Below the pieces are notes generated by a model that did no database searches, was not told the DNA's origin, and saw nothing but the letters and a program-made list of their open reading frames with translations. Below, piece after piece: positions 1-8,844 of a DNA stretch of 37,652 nucleotides. A program made the position numbers and the translations under genes. Within the stretch, counting starts at the first letter, position 1; each line of letters begins with the position of its first letter. This DNA comes from Ruminococcus flavefaciens (GTDB lineage: Bacteria; Bacillota; Clostridia; Oscillospirales; Ruminococcaceae), in assembly GCA_902766595.1 (NCBI GenBank), contig CACXEJ010000041.1:1-37652 (forward strand). Direction: 5' to 3'.

Positions 1-2055
1 GATCTCACGCTGTGTATTCATAACGTCGTCGTAGTTGAGGACGTTCTTTCTGATGCTGAAGTTGTTGCCCTCGACCTTCTTCTGTGAAGACTCGATGATA
101 CGGGTGAGCAGCTTGCTCTCGATAGGCATATCCTCTGCAACATTGAGTCTGGCCATAAGGTGCTCGAGACGGTCGCCTGCGAAGATACGCATAAGGTCGT
201 CCTCAACAGAGAGGAAGAAGCAGCTTTCGCCCTCGTCGCCCTGACGTCCTGAACGTCCGCGGAGCTGATTGTCGATACGGCGTGACTCGTGACGCTCTGT
301 ACCGAGTATGTAAAGACCGCCTGCTTCCTTAACAGCAACAGCCTTTTCCTTTACCTCAGCGTTGAACTTGTCATAATACTCACGGTACTTCTTTCTTGCA
401 TCGAGAACTGCCTGATCGTCTGTATCAGCAAAGCCGATAGCAGCTGTGATGAGGTCCTCATCCATACCGTCCTTTCTCAGAGCGGCTCTTGCGAGGAACT
501 CAGCGTTACCGCCAAGCATAATATCAGTACCACGTCCAGCCATATTGGTAGCGATAGTAACTGCGCCGTACTTACCAGCCTGAGCAACGATCTCGGCTTC
601 CTTTGCGTGCTGCTTAGCGTTGAGGACTTCGTGCTTGATGCCCTTTCTCTTGAGCATTGCTGAAAGAAGCTCTGACTTCTCGATAGATACTGTACCTACG
701 AGGATAGGCTGTCCCTTTGAGTGGCACTCGATGATCTTTTCTATGATAGCGGCATACTTGCCCTTTTCGGAGCTGTATACCTGATCGTTATGGTCGATAC
801 GGATAACGGGCTTGTTTGTCGGGATAGAGATAACGTCGAGCTTGTAGATCTCCTTGAACTCGTCCTCTTCTGTCATAGCAGTACCGGTCATACCGGAGAG
901 CTTTGTGTAGAGACGGAAGAAGTTCTGGAAAGTGATAGTAGCAAGAGTTCTTGACTCGCTCTTGATCTTAACGCCCTCCTTAGCCTCGATAGCCTGGTGG
1001 AGACCGTCGTTAAATCTACGTCCCATCATAAGACGTCCGGTGAACTCGTCAACGATGATGATCTCGCCGTCCTTGACAACGTAGTCGATGTCGTTGCGCA
1101 TAACGCCGTTAGCCTTGATAGCCTGATTGATGTGGTGGAGAAGAGTCATATTCTCCGAATCCATAAGGTTGTCTATGTGGAAAGCCTCTTCTGCCTTCTT
1201 AACACCGCGCTGGGTGATAGTAGCAGTCTTGGCCTTTTCGTCGATGATGTAGTCGGCAGTCTCGTTGGCAGCGTCCTGGTCGATCTTGTCGTCCATCTCA
1301 ACAACTGTTGTAGATGTGAGAGTCTTTGCGAAACGGTCAACGATAGAGTAGAGGTCTGTGGACTTATCTCCGCGTCCGGAAATGATAAGCGGAGTACGAG
1401 CCTCGTCTATGAGGATAGAGTCGACCTCATCGACGATAGCGAAGTTAGGAGCTCTCTGAACGCGATCCTCCTTGTGGGTTACCATATTGTCACGGAGGTA
1501 GTCGAAGCCGAGCTCGTTGTTTGTAGCGTAAGTTACATCACAGTTGTAAGCTGCACGTCTCTCCTCATTGTTGAGACCGTGGAGGATACAGCCGACTGTA
1601 AGTCCGAGCCAGCGGAGAACCTTACCCATTTCCTCAGCCTGAGTCTTAGCAAGGTAGTCGTTTACGGTAACGACGTGAACGCCGAGACCTGACAGAGCGT
1701 TGAGGTATGAAGCAACGCAGGCAACGAGAGTTTTACCTTCACCGGTCTTCATTTCAGCGATACGTCCCTGGTGGAGAACGATAGCACCGATGATCTGAAC
1801 GGGATAGGGTTTCTTCTCGAGAACACGCCAAGCGGCTTCTCTTACGGTAGCAAGAGCCTCGGGGAGAATGTCGTCGAGGGTCTCGCCGTCCTCAAGTCTT
1901 TCCTTGAATTCGACTGTCTTAGCCTTGAGTTCAGCGTCGGACAGCTTCTGATATTCCTCATCGAGGGCAAGCACCTTTGCTTTTATAGGATCAATGCGCT
2001 TCAGCTCACGGTTAGAGTAAGCATTTGCGCCGAAAACGTTCTTAAATAAGCCCAT
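1..2055 (-). CDS. secA: Preprotein translocase ATPase SecA (3' end cut by window edge)
   Basis: SecA drives export of unfolded preproteins through SecYEG using ATP. The minus-strand frame is open for 685 codons from the ATG at 2055 to the window edge, so the last 200 or more residues of a normal SecA lie outside. Visible landmarks are the Walker A stretch MKTGEGKT near residues 102-110, the [13 protein letters not shown] region near residue 205, and [13 protein letters not shown] at the truncated end. These residues are diagnostic of SecA. The start is supported by an AAGGT ribosome site a few bases upstream and by a strong promoter at 2119-2147. It appears to be transcribed alone. No accessory SecA2 features are seen; the missing C-terminus prevents checking for the zinc-binding tail. 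Confidence 0.97.
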   Translation of the reverse strand, partial: MGLFKNVFGANAYSNRELKRIDPIKAKVLALDEEYQKLSDAELKAKTVEFKERLEDGETLDDILPEALATVREAAWRVLEKKPYPVQIIGAIVLHQGRIAEMKTGEGKTLVACVASYLNALSGLGVHVVTVNDYLAKTQAEEMGKVLRWLGLTVGCILHGLNNEERRAAYNCDVTYATNNELGFDYLRDNMVTHKEDRVQRAPNFAIVDEVDSILIDEARTPLIISGRGDKSTDLYSIVDRFAKTLTSTTVVEMDDKIDQDAANETADYIIDEKAKTATITQRGVKKAEEAFHIDNLMDSENMTLLHHINQAIKANGVMRNDIDYVVKDGEIIIVDEFTGRLMMGRRFNDGLHQAIEAKEGVKIKSESRTLATITFQNFFRLYTKLSGMTGTAMTEEDEFKEIYKLDVISIPTNKPVIRIDHNDQVYSSEKGKYAAIIEKIIECHSKGQPILVGTVSIEKSELLSAMLKRKGIKHEVLNAKQHAKEAEIVAQAGKYGAVTIATNMAGRGTDIMLGGNAEFLARAALRKDGMDEDLITAAIGFADTDDQAVLDARKKYREYYDKFNAEVKEKAVAVKEAGGLYILGTERHESRRIDNQLRGRSGRQGDEGESCFFLSVEDDLMRIFAGDRLEHLMARLNVAEDMPIESKLLTRIIESSQKKVEGNNFSIRKNVLNYDDVMNTQREI

Positions 2056-2118
2056 TTGTTTTACCTTCTTTACGTTTAATTGATGCGATCTACGAATAGA
2101 TATAAATACATATCATAT

Positions 2119-2147
2119 ATTTTACTACAAAATCAACTTTTTGTCAA
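2119..2147 (-). promoter_or_regulatory. secA promoter
   Basis: Reading the minus strand, TTGACA (2147-2142) is followed by a 17-base spacer and TAAAAT (2124-2119). This is a near-consensus sigma-A promoter about 65 bases ahead of the secA start. Confidence 0.8.
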
Positions 2148-2161
2148 GTCCTCATTACAAT

Positions 2162-2191
2162 AAACAGCGGTCATAGAGGAGACCGCTGTTT
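2162..2191 (-). terminator. Hairpin between the small membrane protein gene and secA
   Basis: An 11-bp perfect stem (2162-2172 with 2181-2191, arm AAACAGCGGTC) with an 8-base loop sits just past the stop at 2198. It probably ends the minus-strand gene 2198-2542. The T-rich flank is better on the plus side, so it may act in both directions. Confidence 0.6.
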
Positions 2192-2197
2192 TATATA

Positions 2198-2542
2198 TCA
2201 ATATTTATATTTATCGAGTGAAAGAACAAGATAGAAGTACACAGCCGCTGCTATTGCAGAAATAAGCGCTTTCTTTCCGTCAAAAACAACGTTTATAATG
2301 TTTATGGCAAGTACAAAGAAAGCTATCTTGCGGCAGGTACTGTATTCGCCCCTTATGCCTGCTCTTGCCATTATTATCGTGAGCACAGCAGGAAGCACTG
2401 CAAGAAGTCCGGTGAAGAACAGCAGAGCTCCTATCTCAGAGGTCGAGCCCTTGATAACTTCGAGTGCTACAAGAACTATATTCAGTACAGCAACTGCGAG
2501 CATAAGGTAATTCCACCCGATAAAAAACGTTTTCTTATCCAT
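2198..2542 (-). CDS. Small four-helix membrane protein, function unknown
   Basis: The 114-residue product has about four hydrophobic segments (roughly residues 9-28, 39-59, 71-86 and 90-107) joined by short charged loops, and ends in DKYKY. No family is recognised from sequence. It is transcribed alone: a perfect-consensus promoter lies at 2621-2649, a terminator follows, and both neighbours have their own signals. The start is the ATG at 2542, preceded by a GGGGGATC ribosome-site-like run. The mRNA leader is long (about 70 bases) and contains an imperfect inverted repeat. Likely an integral membrane protein of the cytoplasmic membrane; no enzymatic motif is visible. Confidence 0.75.
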   Translation of the reverse strand: MDKKTFFIGWNYLMLAVAVLNIVLVALEVIKGSTSEIGALLFFTGLLAVLPAVLTIIMARAGIRGEYSTCRKIAFFVLAINIINVVFDGKKALISAIAAAVYFYLVLSLDKYKY

Positions 2543-2620
2543 TGTAAAGATCCCCCCATATCAAATAATATCGCAGATATTCGTATACGCCTCTATACGC
2601 ATACGAGATCTGTGATATGT

Positions 2621-2649
2621 ATTATAGCATCACACACACATTTTGTCAA
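2621..2649 (-). promoter_or_regulatory. Consensus promoter of the small membrane protein gene
   Basis: The minus strand reads TTGACA (2649-2644), 17 bases, TATAAT (2626-2621), both hexamers perfect. The leader downstream holds an imperfect inverted repeat at 2581-2606 (TCGTAT...ATACGA), a possible operator or leader hairpin. Confidence 0.85.
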
Positions 2650-2698
2650 TAATCATTTTTGGCATAATGATATATACATATGACCGGTGCTGATACAC

Positions 2699-2722
2699 AA
2701 AAAGGATGGCTCACCGCCATCC
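2699..2722 (-). terminator. Intrinsic terminator after the gph-like gene
   Basis: On the minus strand, GGATGGC (2722-2716), a 5-base loop and GCCATCC (2710-2704) are followed by five T. It closes the long minus-strand run 2737-8485. Confidence 0.85.
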
Positions 2723-2736
2723 CCATACTTATTAAA

Positions 2737-3378
2737 TTATAATATAAAGCGCAGTATGTCCGCCGGCTCTTCGGCAACGAAGTCCGCTCCGGCTGCTTCG
2801 AGCTCAGCTCTTCCGCGAAATCCCCACGCACAGCCGATAGTCGTTATACCGGCGTTTTTTCCGGTCTGCACATCAACGTTGCTGTCACCTATCATATAAG
2901 CCTCCGCAGGTCCGTCCGGAAGTGCCGCGAATATCTCCGCGATCACCTGCGTATCAGGCTTGACCGGACGCCTGCTGTTTCCGCCCATAACGCGGACAAA
3001 ATCCACTTCGGGAAGCAGTTCCGCAACGAGCTCCCTTGCAGCGTCCTCCGGCTTGTTTGTTGCGACCGCGAGCTTCACGCCGTTTTCCGCAAGAGTGTGA
3101 AGAGTCTCCCTCATACCGCCGTACAGGCAGGTATTATCGAGCAGATGTGCGGAATAATACTCCCTGAACAGGTCAAGCAGCTCCGGCTCTTCCGACTTCC
3201 TGTCCTCCGGCAGCGCCCTGTAACAGAGCTTCTTTGCGCCGTTTCCGACCATATATCTGTACTGCTCCAGCGTATGCTCCGGGCAGTTCATTTTGCGCAG
3301 TCCATAGTTCACAGCGTCCGCAAGGTCGGCGAGGGTATCCGCAAGAGTTCCGTCGAGATCAAACACAGCTATTTTCAT
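2737..3378 (-). CDS. gph: HAD-family phosphatase, phosphoglycolate-phosphatase-like
   Basis: This 213-residue HAD hydrolase removes phosphate from a small metabolite. Motif I is DLDGT with the nucleophile D7 and general acid D9. Motif II is the threonine in ATNKP (T107), motif III is K140, and motif IV is GDSNVD (D165, D169). The helical cap between residues 15 and 85 fits subfamily IA, to which Gph belongs, but PpaX-type pyrophosphatases look alike, so the substrate is uncertain. An upstream in-frame ATG at 3396 overlaps the hslO stop. The start at 3378 is preferred because GGAGGT lies 7 bases before it. It is the last gene of the minus-strand run and is followed by a good terminator. Confidence 0.88.
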   Translation of the reverse strand: MKIAVFDLDGTLADTLADLADAVNYGLRKMNCPEHTLEQYRYMVGNGAKKLCYRALPEDRKSEEPELLDLFREYYSAHLLDNTCLYGGMRETLHTLAENGVKLAVATNKPEDAARELVAELLPEVDFVRVMGGNSRRPVKPDTQVIAEIFAALPDGPAEAYMIGDSNVDVQTGKNAGITTIGCAWGFRGRAELEAAGADFVAEEPADILRFIL

Positions 3379-3392
3379 CGTGATACCTCCGA

Positions 3393-4265
3393 TCATTCTT
3401 CGATGAGCCTGCGTATATCTTCGGGAGTGAATATGTACTCCTTGCCGCAGAAATGGCAGCTCACCGCGGTATCCTTGCCCTCCTCGGCTATTGAACGCAG
3501 CTCGTCCTTTCCTATGCTTATGAGTATCTTCTCCGTGCGCTCACGCGAGCAGTCGCAGCCGTAGACCGGCTCTGCGGAGTCAAGCTCGTTCGGTTCAAGA
3601 CCTGCAAGGAGCATGTTTGCGATCTCCTCCGGAGTCTTTCCCTCGTCCAGCAGCGCCGAGATAGGTCTCATCGCGGCAACGTTCTTCTCGATAGTCGAAA
3701 TGCACTTCTCGTCCGCGAACGGAAGGAGCTGAACAAGAAATCCTCCAGCCGAACGAACGGTGAGGTCGGGGTTCACAAGAACACCGAGACTGCAAACAGT
3801 CGGTATCTGCTCGCTCGTTGCATAGTATGAAGCTATGTCCTCGGCTATCTCGCCTGAAACCAGCGGTATTACGCCGACATAGGGTTCTTTCAGTCCCAAG
3901 TCCTTGACAACGGAAAGAGTTCCGTCCCTTCCGACTGCACCGCCGACGTCGAGCTTGCCCTGAGCGTTGAGCGGTATCTCAACGACCGGATTGTTCACGC
4001 AACTCTTGACGTTTCCCCAGCTGTCAGCCACAGCAACGAGCTGTCCTGCCGGACCGCCGCCGTCCACGCGGAGAGTAACGGTGTCGCTCTCGCCCTTGAG
4101 CATATAGCCCATAAGCGAAGCCGCTATGCTGAGCCTTCCGAGACCTGCCGTAACTACCGCCGAGGTCTTGTGTATACGTTCTATTTCCGAGACAATGTCC
4201 TTAGCGTCCAGCACCTCGGCAAAAGCCGAGCCGTCCGCTGAGATCGCCCTGTATAATTTTCCCAT
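3393..4265 (-). CDS. hslO: Redox-regulated chaperone Hsp33
   Basis: Hsp33 is a cytosolic holdase that is activated when its C-terminal zinc cysteines are oxidised. The 290-residue length matches the family. The four zinc ligands are present as C237-x-C239 (GCDCS) and C270-x2-C273 (CHFC). The N-terminal part has the family's GRLSIAASLMGYMLKG-like helix at about residues 43-58. It lies between the methyltransferase gene (34-base gap holding an 18-bp palindrome) and the gph-like gene (14-base gap), probably in the same transcript. In a strict anaerobe it would protect against oxidative and bleach-type stress, a role known from the family. Confidence 0.96.
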   Translation of the reverse strand: MGKLYRAISADGSAFAEVLDAKDIVSEIERIHKTSAVVTAGLGRLSIAASLMGYMLKGESDTVTLRVDGGGPAGQLVAVADSWGNVKSCVNNPVVEIPLNAQGKLDVGGAVGRDGTLSVVKDLGLKEPYVGVIPLVSGEIAEDIASYYATSEQIPTVCSLGVLVNPDLTVRSAGGFLVQLLPFADEKCISTIEKNVAAMRPISALLDEGKTPEEIANMLLAGLEPNELDSAEPVYGCDCSRERTEKILISIGKDELRSIAEEGKDTAVSCHFCGKEYIFTPEDIRRLIEE

Positions 4266-4283
4266 ACTATCACTCCGTTTATC

Positions 4284-4301
4284 AATTCATAATTATGAAT
4301 T
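4284..4301. repeat. Perfect 18-bp palindrome
   Basis: AATTCATAATTATGAATT reads the same on both strands. It overlaps the last two bases of the methyltransferase stop codon (4300-4302) and sits in the gap before hslO. It is AT-only apart from one C and one G, so it would form a weak hairpin or a protein site. Function unknown. Confidence 0.6.
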
Positions 4302-5067
4302 ATATCGTCTGTCCGTTTCGTATGCATCTTGCTGCATAGACAATGCGCTGAGAAGTCTCCTCCGGCGGTGAAAAGCTGTCGTCGCCGTACTTCGCAAGCA
4401 GCTCAAAGCCGCACTCCTCAAGCAGTCTCTCGATGTCCTCCTCACTGTAAGCCTTTTCGGAAAAGCTGTCCGAGCTCCGCGAGTAGAGACCGTTCTCCTC
4501 AAGCTCGAAGAACTCAAGGTCTATCTTCACCTCGTCCGTCTCCGGAACGAGAGTGTTCTCCCAGATACAGTAAACATTGTCGGTCTCGTAGGTGAAGGTG
4601 TTGTTTGCGAGGATTTGACGGTGCTTGTAGGCGGTGTTCACATCGAATATGAACAGACCTCCCAGTTCCGAGAAAAAGGCGACGTTCTCAAACACCTTCC
4701 TCACATCTTCAAGGGACGGGAGGTGGTTTATGCTGTCAAGAGCACATATAGCGACGTCTATCGTTCCGTACATATCGAGCCTGCGCATATCCTGACAAAG
4801 ATACTGGATATTGTGTCCGCTGTCGAATTTCTTGTCGAGAGCCGTTCCGAGCATCTCGTCGGAGTTGTCAACACCGATAACGTCGTATCCGAGCTCAGCC
4901 ATCACCTCGGATATGCTTCCCGTACCGCAGGCGAGGTCGAGGAGGATATTCCCCTCTGTCTGCTTATATTTCCTGATGATCTCATCGAAATACCTGCCGC
5001 GTTTACCGTAGTCGATATTTGCGGTAAGCTCATCGTAGTACCTTGCAAAAGCGCTGTAACCGCTCAT
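4300..5067 (-). CDS. Class I SAM-dependent methyltransferase
   Basis: The 255-residue product has a Rossmann-type SAM domain. Motif I is LDLACGTGS (about residues 42-50), followed by the acidic loop GVDNSDEML and a post-I CALDSINHL stretch. The methyl acceptor cannot be read from sequence; similar standalone proteins are annotated only as class I methyltransferases. An ATG at 5085 overlaps the tgt stop, but the start at 5067 has GAGGAGG 6 bases upstream and gives the usual N-terminus (MSGYSAFARYYDEL). Immediate coupling to tgt suggests co-transcription, and possibly a tRNA-linked role, which is inference only. Confidence 0.85.
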   Translation of the reverse strand: MSGYSAFARYYDELTANIDYGKRGRYFDEIIRKYKQTEGNILLDLACGTGSISEVMAELGYDVIGVDNSDEMLGTALDKKFDSGHNIQYLCQDMRRLDMYGTIDVAICALDSINHLPSLEDVRKVFENVAFFSELGGLFIFDVNTAYKHRQILANNTFTYETDNVYCIWENTLVPETDEVKIDLEFFELEENGLYSRSSDSFSEKAYSEEDIERLLEECGFELLAKYGDDSFSPPEETSQRIVYAARCIRNGQTI

Positions 5068-5081
5068 TGGTGCCTCCTCGT

Positions 5082-6218
5082 TCAATCTTTGGCGTGCTGT
5101 GCGAGCAGCTCGGAATACTTTCTGCGGAACTGCTCAAATCTGCCCTCGTCAAGGGCTTCCCTTATCTTTTCGGTAAGGGTGTTGTAGAAGTAGAGGTTGT
5201 GCTGGACCGCAAGTCTGCCGGCGAGCTGTTCATTTGCCTTGAACAGGTGTCGCACATAGGCGCGTGAGAAATTCCGGCAGGTCGGACAGCCGCACTCCTC
5301 GTCAACAGGGCGCGGATCAGTCTCGTACTGCTTGTTTCCGAGGTGCATAATGCCCTTCCATGTGAAAACAGTCGCGTGACGTGCGTTTCGGCTCGGCATT
5401 ACGCAGTCGAACATATCAATGCCCCTTGCAACAGCCTCTATTATATTCGATGGAGTTCCGACTCCCATAAGGTAACGCGGCTTATTCACCGGCATATATG
5501 GCTCTACTACGTCGATTATGCGGTACATCTCCTCGGTAGGTTCACCTACTGCGAGTCCGCCGATAGCATAGCCGTCGAGATCGAGCTGCGAGATAGTTTC
5601 CATATGGGCGATGCGTATATCATCGTAGGTCGAGCCCTGACCAATGCCAAAGAGCATCTGGTGCTTGTTTATAGTATCCGGCAGGCTGTTCAGCCTTGCC
5701 ATCTCCTCCTTGCACCTTATCAGCCAGCGCGTAGTTCTGTCTACCGAAGCCTGAACGTACTTCCTCGGCGCAGGGTTCTCGATGCACTCGTCAAAAGCCA
5801 TAGCGATCGTCGAGCCGAGATTTGACTGTATCTGCATACTCTCCTCAGGCCCCATAAAAATTCGTCTGCCGTCGATATGGGAGGCGAAGTAAACGCCCTC
5901 CTCCTTTATTTTGCGCAGCTTTGCGAGCGAGAACACCTGAAATCCGCCGCTGTCCGTGAGAATGGGCTTGTCCCAGTTCATAAACTTGTGCAGTCCGCCC
6001 ATCTGCTTGATGATGTGGTCACCGGGACGCAGATGCAGGTGGTAGGTATTGCACAGCTCGACCTGTGTCTTGAGTCCCTTGAGGTCAACCGACGAGATAC
6101 CGCCCTTGATAGCCGCCGCAGTTCCGACGTTCATAAAACAGGGCGTCTGAAATGTTCCGTGAACGGTCTCAAACTGTCCTCTGCGCGCTCTGTTTTCCTG
6201 TTTGAAAAGAGTATACAT
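5082..6218 (-). CDS. tgt: tRNA-guanine transglycosylase
   Basis: Tgt swaps guanine 34 of GUN-anticodon tRNAs for preQ1, the key insertion step of queuosine synthesis. The 378-residue protein shows the substrate-binding TDSGGFQVFS (D89), the catalytic nucleophile in FDCVMPSRNARH (D271), and the zinc site C309-x-C311-x2-C314 with H340. Length and motifs match the bacterial enzyme. QueA, acting next in the pathway, is encoded two genes upstream in the same direction, with a PAS protein gene between them. No queC, queD, queE or queF is in the window, so whether preQ1 is made or imported cannot be told here. Confidence 0.97.
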   Translation of the reverse strand: MYTLFKQENRARRGQFETVHGTFQTPCFMNVGTAAAIKGGISSVDLKGLKTQVELCNTYHLHLRPGDHIIKQMGGLHKFMNWDKPILTDSGGFQVFSLAKLRKIKEEGVYFASHIDGRRIFMGPEESMQIQSNLGSTIAMAFDECIENPAPRKYVQASVDRTTRWLIRCKEEMARLNSLPDTINKHQMLFGIGQGSTYDDIRIAHMETISQLDLDGYAIGGLAVGEPTEEMYRIIDVVEPYMPVNKPRYLMGVGTPSNIIEAVARGIDMFDCVMPSRNARHATVFTWKGIMHLGNKQYETDPRPVDEECGCPTCRNFSRAYVRHLFKANEQLAGRLAVQHNLYFYNTLTEKIREALDEGRFEQFRRKYSELLAQHAKD

Positions 6219-6281
6219 ATTACCTCCGCTTGTTGTTATTCCGGCAGCTCACAGCCGCCCTGTCAGGACTTCTTCCGCTGC

Positions 6282-6710
6282 TCAGTCCATATCATATTCC
6301 CTGCCTGTCTCACGGCTCCGCAGCTCTTCATAGTTATAGAAGCCTATCAGCTCACCGTCCTCGTTTCTTGCAGCCTTGATATATACGTCAGTATTTCGTG
6401 CTTCATCGTAAAACGCAAAGACCTTGTTGTTATTGACGCTCTCCTTGAACCACTCTATCGTCATTACCAGCTTGCTCTTATCCTCCTCGTTGAAATACCT
6501 TCTGAGCATAGTTCCGAGGAGCGGCTTGCTGTCGTCCTTCTGATACATAGCCTTCGCCATTTTGTTCAGATAGATTATCCTGTAATCAAGATCGCATATC
6601 ACAATAGGCTTATCAGCATTCTCGATCATTCCTTTGAGAATATAGGTGCGAACTGCACCGTACTCATCTTCCTTTTCTTTTTCCGTCATTTTATCGGTTC
6701 CCAATTCCAT
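6282..6710 (-). CDS. Stand-alone PAS domain protein
   Basis: The 142-residue protein is little more than one PAS fold. A charged N-terminal tail (residues 1-20) is followed by IENADKPIVICDLDYRIIYLNKMA, the typical PAS A-beta/B-beta start, and ends with the E-D-GELIGFYNYE strand typical of PAS cores. There is no attached kinase, cyclase or DNA-binding domain and no membrane segment, so it is probably a cytosolic sensor working through a partner. The ligand is not evident. It lies between queA (45-base gap) and tgt (63-base gap), an uncommon position. The start at 6710 has GGGAG/AAGGA upstream; M8 is an alternative start. Confidence 0.8.
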   Translation of the reverse strand: MELGTDKMTEKEKEDEYGAVRTYILKGMIENADKPIVICDLDYRIIYLNKMAKAMYQKDDSKPLLGTMLRRYFNEEDKSKLVMTIEWFKESVNNNKVFAFYDEARNTDVYIKAARNEDGELIGFYNYEELRSRETGREYDMD

Positions 6711-6755
6711 TTCCTTACTCCCTATCCTGTTATGTAATAATATAATGTCAGTTTT

Positions 6756-7787
6756 TCAAAGTATGCACATACAGTCGCCGAAGCTGAAGAAGCGGTAGCG
6801 CTCCTCAACAGCTTTCCTGTAAGCATTCATCGTGTTATCGTAGCCCATAAACGCCGATACGAGCATTATAAGAGTGCTCTCCGGCAGGTGAAAATTCGTT
6901 ATCAGTCCGTCTATGCACTTGAACTCGTATGATGGATAGATGAATATGTCCGTATATCCCTCGTGTTCGGCTATCTCATCGTAGAACGTTGCCACGCTCT
7001 CAAGGGTACGGCAGGTAGTCGTGCCGACCGCTATGACTCTTCCGCCGTTTTTCTTTGTCTCGTTTATGAGAGCAGCGGTCTCAGCCGGAAGATAATAGTG
7101 CTCGCTGTGCATCTTGTGGTCGAGAACGTTTTCCTCCTTGACAGGTCTGAACGTACCGAGACCGACGTGCAGCGTGACAAAGGCGGTCTTCACGCCCTTC
7201 GCCCTGAGCTCATCGAGCATCTCCGGAGTGAAGTGCAGACCGGCTGTCGGGGCTGCGGCAGAGCCGAGCTCCTTTGAATAAACTGTCTGGTAGCGCTCCT
7301 TGTCCTCGAGCTTTTCGGTTATGTATGGCGGCAGCGGCATCTGTCCGACGTCCTCGAGAGCTGTGAAGAAGTTTCCGTCGCACTCAAAGCGCACGATGCG
7401 GTTACCGTCGTCCTTGACCTCGAGCACCTCCGCGATGAGCCTTCCCCCGCCGAAGCTGAAACGCCTGCCGACCTTAGCTTTCTTGCCCGGGCGGCAGATT
7501 ATCTCCCATATCTTGTCGCCCTTCTGTTCAAGCAGAAGGAACTCGATAAACGTGCCGTTGCCTATCTTTTCTCCGTAGAGACGGGCGGGAATGACTCTCG
7601 AATCGTTCATAACAAGCAAGTCACCTTCTTTTAGGTGCTCGCATAGATTATAGAAATGAGCGTGTTCTATCTCACCTGTACGGCGGTCAACACACATCAT
7701 ACGGGAGGAATTTCTCGGCTCAACAGGGTGCTGAGCTATGAGCTCCTCCGGCAGATCATAGTAAAAATCCGATTTCAGTAGTTCCAT
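6756..7787 (-). CDS. queA: tRNA preQ1(34) S-adenosylmethionine ribosyltransferase-isomerase
   Basis: QueA transfers and isomerises the ribosyl part of SAM onto preQ1-tRNA to give epoxyqueuosine. The 343-residue length and conserved blocks fit the family: [14 protein letters not shown] at the N-terminus, DSRVIPARL, the [12 protein letters not shown] block, [13 protein letters not shown], and [17 protein letters not shown] near the C-terminus. The gene starts 11 bases after the alkD-like stop and precedes the PAS gene and tgt. Epoxyqueuosine reductase (queG or queH) is not in the window. Confidence 0.97.
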   Translation of the reverse strand: MELLKSDFYYDLPEELIAQHPVEPRNSSRMMCVDRRTGEIEHAHFYNLCEHLKEGDLLVMNDSRVIPARLYGEKIGNGTFIEFLLLEQKGDKIWEIICRPGKKAKVGRRFSFGGGRLIAEVLEVKDDGNRIVRFECDGNFFTALEDVGQMPLPPYITEKLEDKERYQTVYSKELGSAAAPTAGLHFTPEMLDELRAKGVKTAFVTLHVGLGTFRPVKEENVLDHKMHSEHYYLPAETAALINETKKNGGRVIAVGTTTCRTLESVATFYDEIAEHEGYTDIFIYPSYEFKCIDGLITNFHLPESTLIMLVSAFMGYDNTMNAYRKAVEERYRFFSFGDCMCIL

Positions 7788-7798
7788 TCGATTGCTCC

Positions 7799-8485
7799 TT
7801 AAACTTTCAGGCTGCGGAGATACTGCTTGTGCGCGTCAGTCACGCGGAAGCTCTCTGCGGCTTTCTGTATCGTCTTGTTGTGAGTCCACCTGTCAAGACG
7901 TTTCTGTTCTATGTATGGCAGGACTTCATCGTAGTTTTTGGCAAGCGCCGTTGCGAAGTACCATGCGCGCATCATATTTATGTAATACTCCTCCGAGGTG
8001 ACAGCCGCAACTCTGTCGGCATACTCAGTCCGGAAATACTCACCGAGGAAGTGCCTCATCAGCGTGCCTACCGCAAAACGGACGGTGTATGTGTGTCCGG
8101 AAGCGAGCCACTTGTCCACAAAGGCTATGAGGTCACCGCGGTGCTTTGCAAACACCTTCGGTGAGAGTTGGTCGCAGGTAGCCCAGTTGTCAACATACGG
8201 CAAAAAGGCTTCGAGCCGCTCCATACAGAGCTGAAAGTCCTTCTCCTCCGATATGATGAACGAATGGAGCTGATCCTCCTCAAAGTAGCTGTGCGGCAGC
8301 TTATCAAGGAATTCCGCGGTGTCAGGACGCTTTCTCAGTTCTTTCGCGAGCTGCTTCAGCTCCGGAGTCTTAACGCCGATGAAATGCTCACTGCCGTGTG
8401 TGGGAGTGAGATTTTTCTGGAATTCAGCGTATTTTTCATTCCTCAGACTGAAAAGCTGCGCTTCGATATCAGTGATGATACTCAT
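7799..8485 (-). CDS. DNA alkylation repair protein, AlkD-like
   Basis: The 228-residue protein matches the AlkD family of all-helical HEAT-like DNA glycosylases that excise positively charged alkylated bases. Signature parts are the [16 protein letters not shown] helix near residues 37-52 and the [13 protein letters not shown] block around residues 135-147, which contains the aspartate equivalent to the AlkD catalytic region. It is the first gene of the minus-strand run; the divergent lysine-riboswitch unit starts upstream. The ribosome site is poor (a GGGG run some 13 bases upstream), so translation may be weak. Chemical substrate is inferred from the family only. Confidence 0.88.
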   Translation of the reverse strand: MSIITDIEAQLFSLRNEKYAEFQKNLTPTHGSEHFIGVKTPELKQLAKELRKRPDTAEFLDKLPHSYFEEDQLHSFIISEEKDFQLCMERLEAFLPYVDNWATCDQLSPKVFAKHRGDLIAFVDKWLASGHTYTVRFAVGTLMRHFLGEYFRTEYADRVAAVTSEEYYINMMRAWYFATALAKNYDEVLPYIEQKRLDRWTHNKTIQKAAESFRVTDAHKQYLRSLKV

Positions 8486-8514
8486 TGAGCTGAGACCGCC
8501 CCTTCAAATTTATT

Positions 8515-8543
8515 TTTGTAAAATTGCAAAAAACTGTTGACAA
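8515..8543 (-). promoter_or_regulatory. Possible promoter for the alkD-queA-tgt run
   Basis: On the minus strand, TTGTCA (8543-8538) and TACAAA (8520-8515) are 17 bases apart. The -35 overlaps that of the divergent asd promoter. The match is moderate, and no better promoter is visible upstream of alkD. Confidence 0.45.
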
Positions 8544-8565
8544 CTCGCGCCTAAAGTGTTATTAT
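8537..8565 (+). promoter_or_regulatory. Promoter of the lysine biosynthesis operon
   Basis: TTGACA (8537-8542), 17 bases, TATTAT (8560-8565). Transcription would start close to 8572, just before the riboswitch. Confidence 0.8.
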
Positions 8566-8573
8566 GTAAACAA

Positions 8574-8736
8574 GGTAGAGGTGCGGCTGCGATAAGTACC
8601 TGTACACGGGACGACCGGTCCGATGGTGTACAGTGAAAGGCAAGGCTGCCGAAGAACGGTCTTTGGTAAATTCCGTTCTGGCTGTATGTTTAAGAGGTAT
8701 ACAGCTGTCATCATTGCTTTATGATGGAGAGCTATC
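8574..8736 (+). promoter_or_regulatory. Lysine riboswitch (L box)
   Basis: The leader carries the L-box core: AGAGGTGCG at its 5' side, AGTA at 8595-8598, GAAAGG at 8635-8640, GCCGAAG at 8648-8654, and later GGCTGT and GGAGAGCTATC. The first helix pairs GGTAG (8574-8578) with CTATC (8732-8736). In known L boxes lysine binding favours a downstream terminator, and one follows at 8784-8810. The aptamer sits 109 bases before asd, so it should switch off asd-dapA-dapB when lysine is plentiful. Confidence 0.93.
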
Positions 8737-8783
8737 GGCATCGTTTATATGCTTTGCCAACATTTCTATTATAACGCAAGATG

Positions 8784-8810
8784 AACCGGTTTGCAACCGG
8801 TTTTTGTTAT
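8784..8810 (+). terminator. Riboswitch-controlled terminator
   Basis: AACCGGT (8784-8790), loop TTGCA, ACCGGTT (8796-8802), then a T-rich tract. It lies between the lysine aptamer and asd, the expected place for the expression platform. Confidence 0.85.
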
Positions 8811-8844
8811 TTTTGTGCAAAATTTTATTTAAGGAGACTTTTTT

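Noticed and set aside
997-1692. Plus-strand open frames within secA
   Set aside because: SecA motifs run continuously on the minus strand; these frames are shadows of its codon bias.
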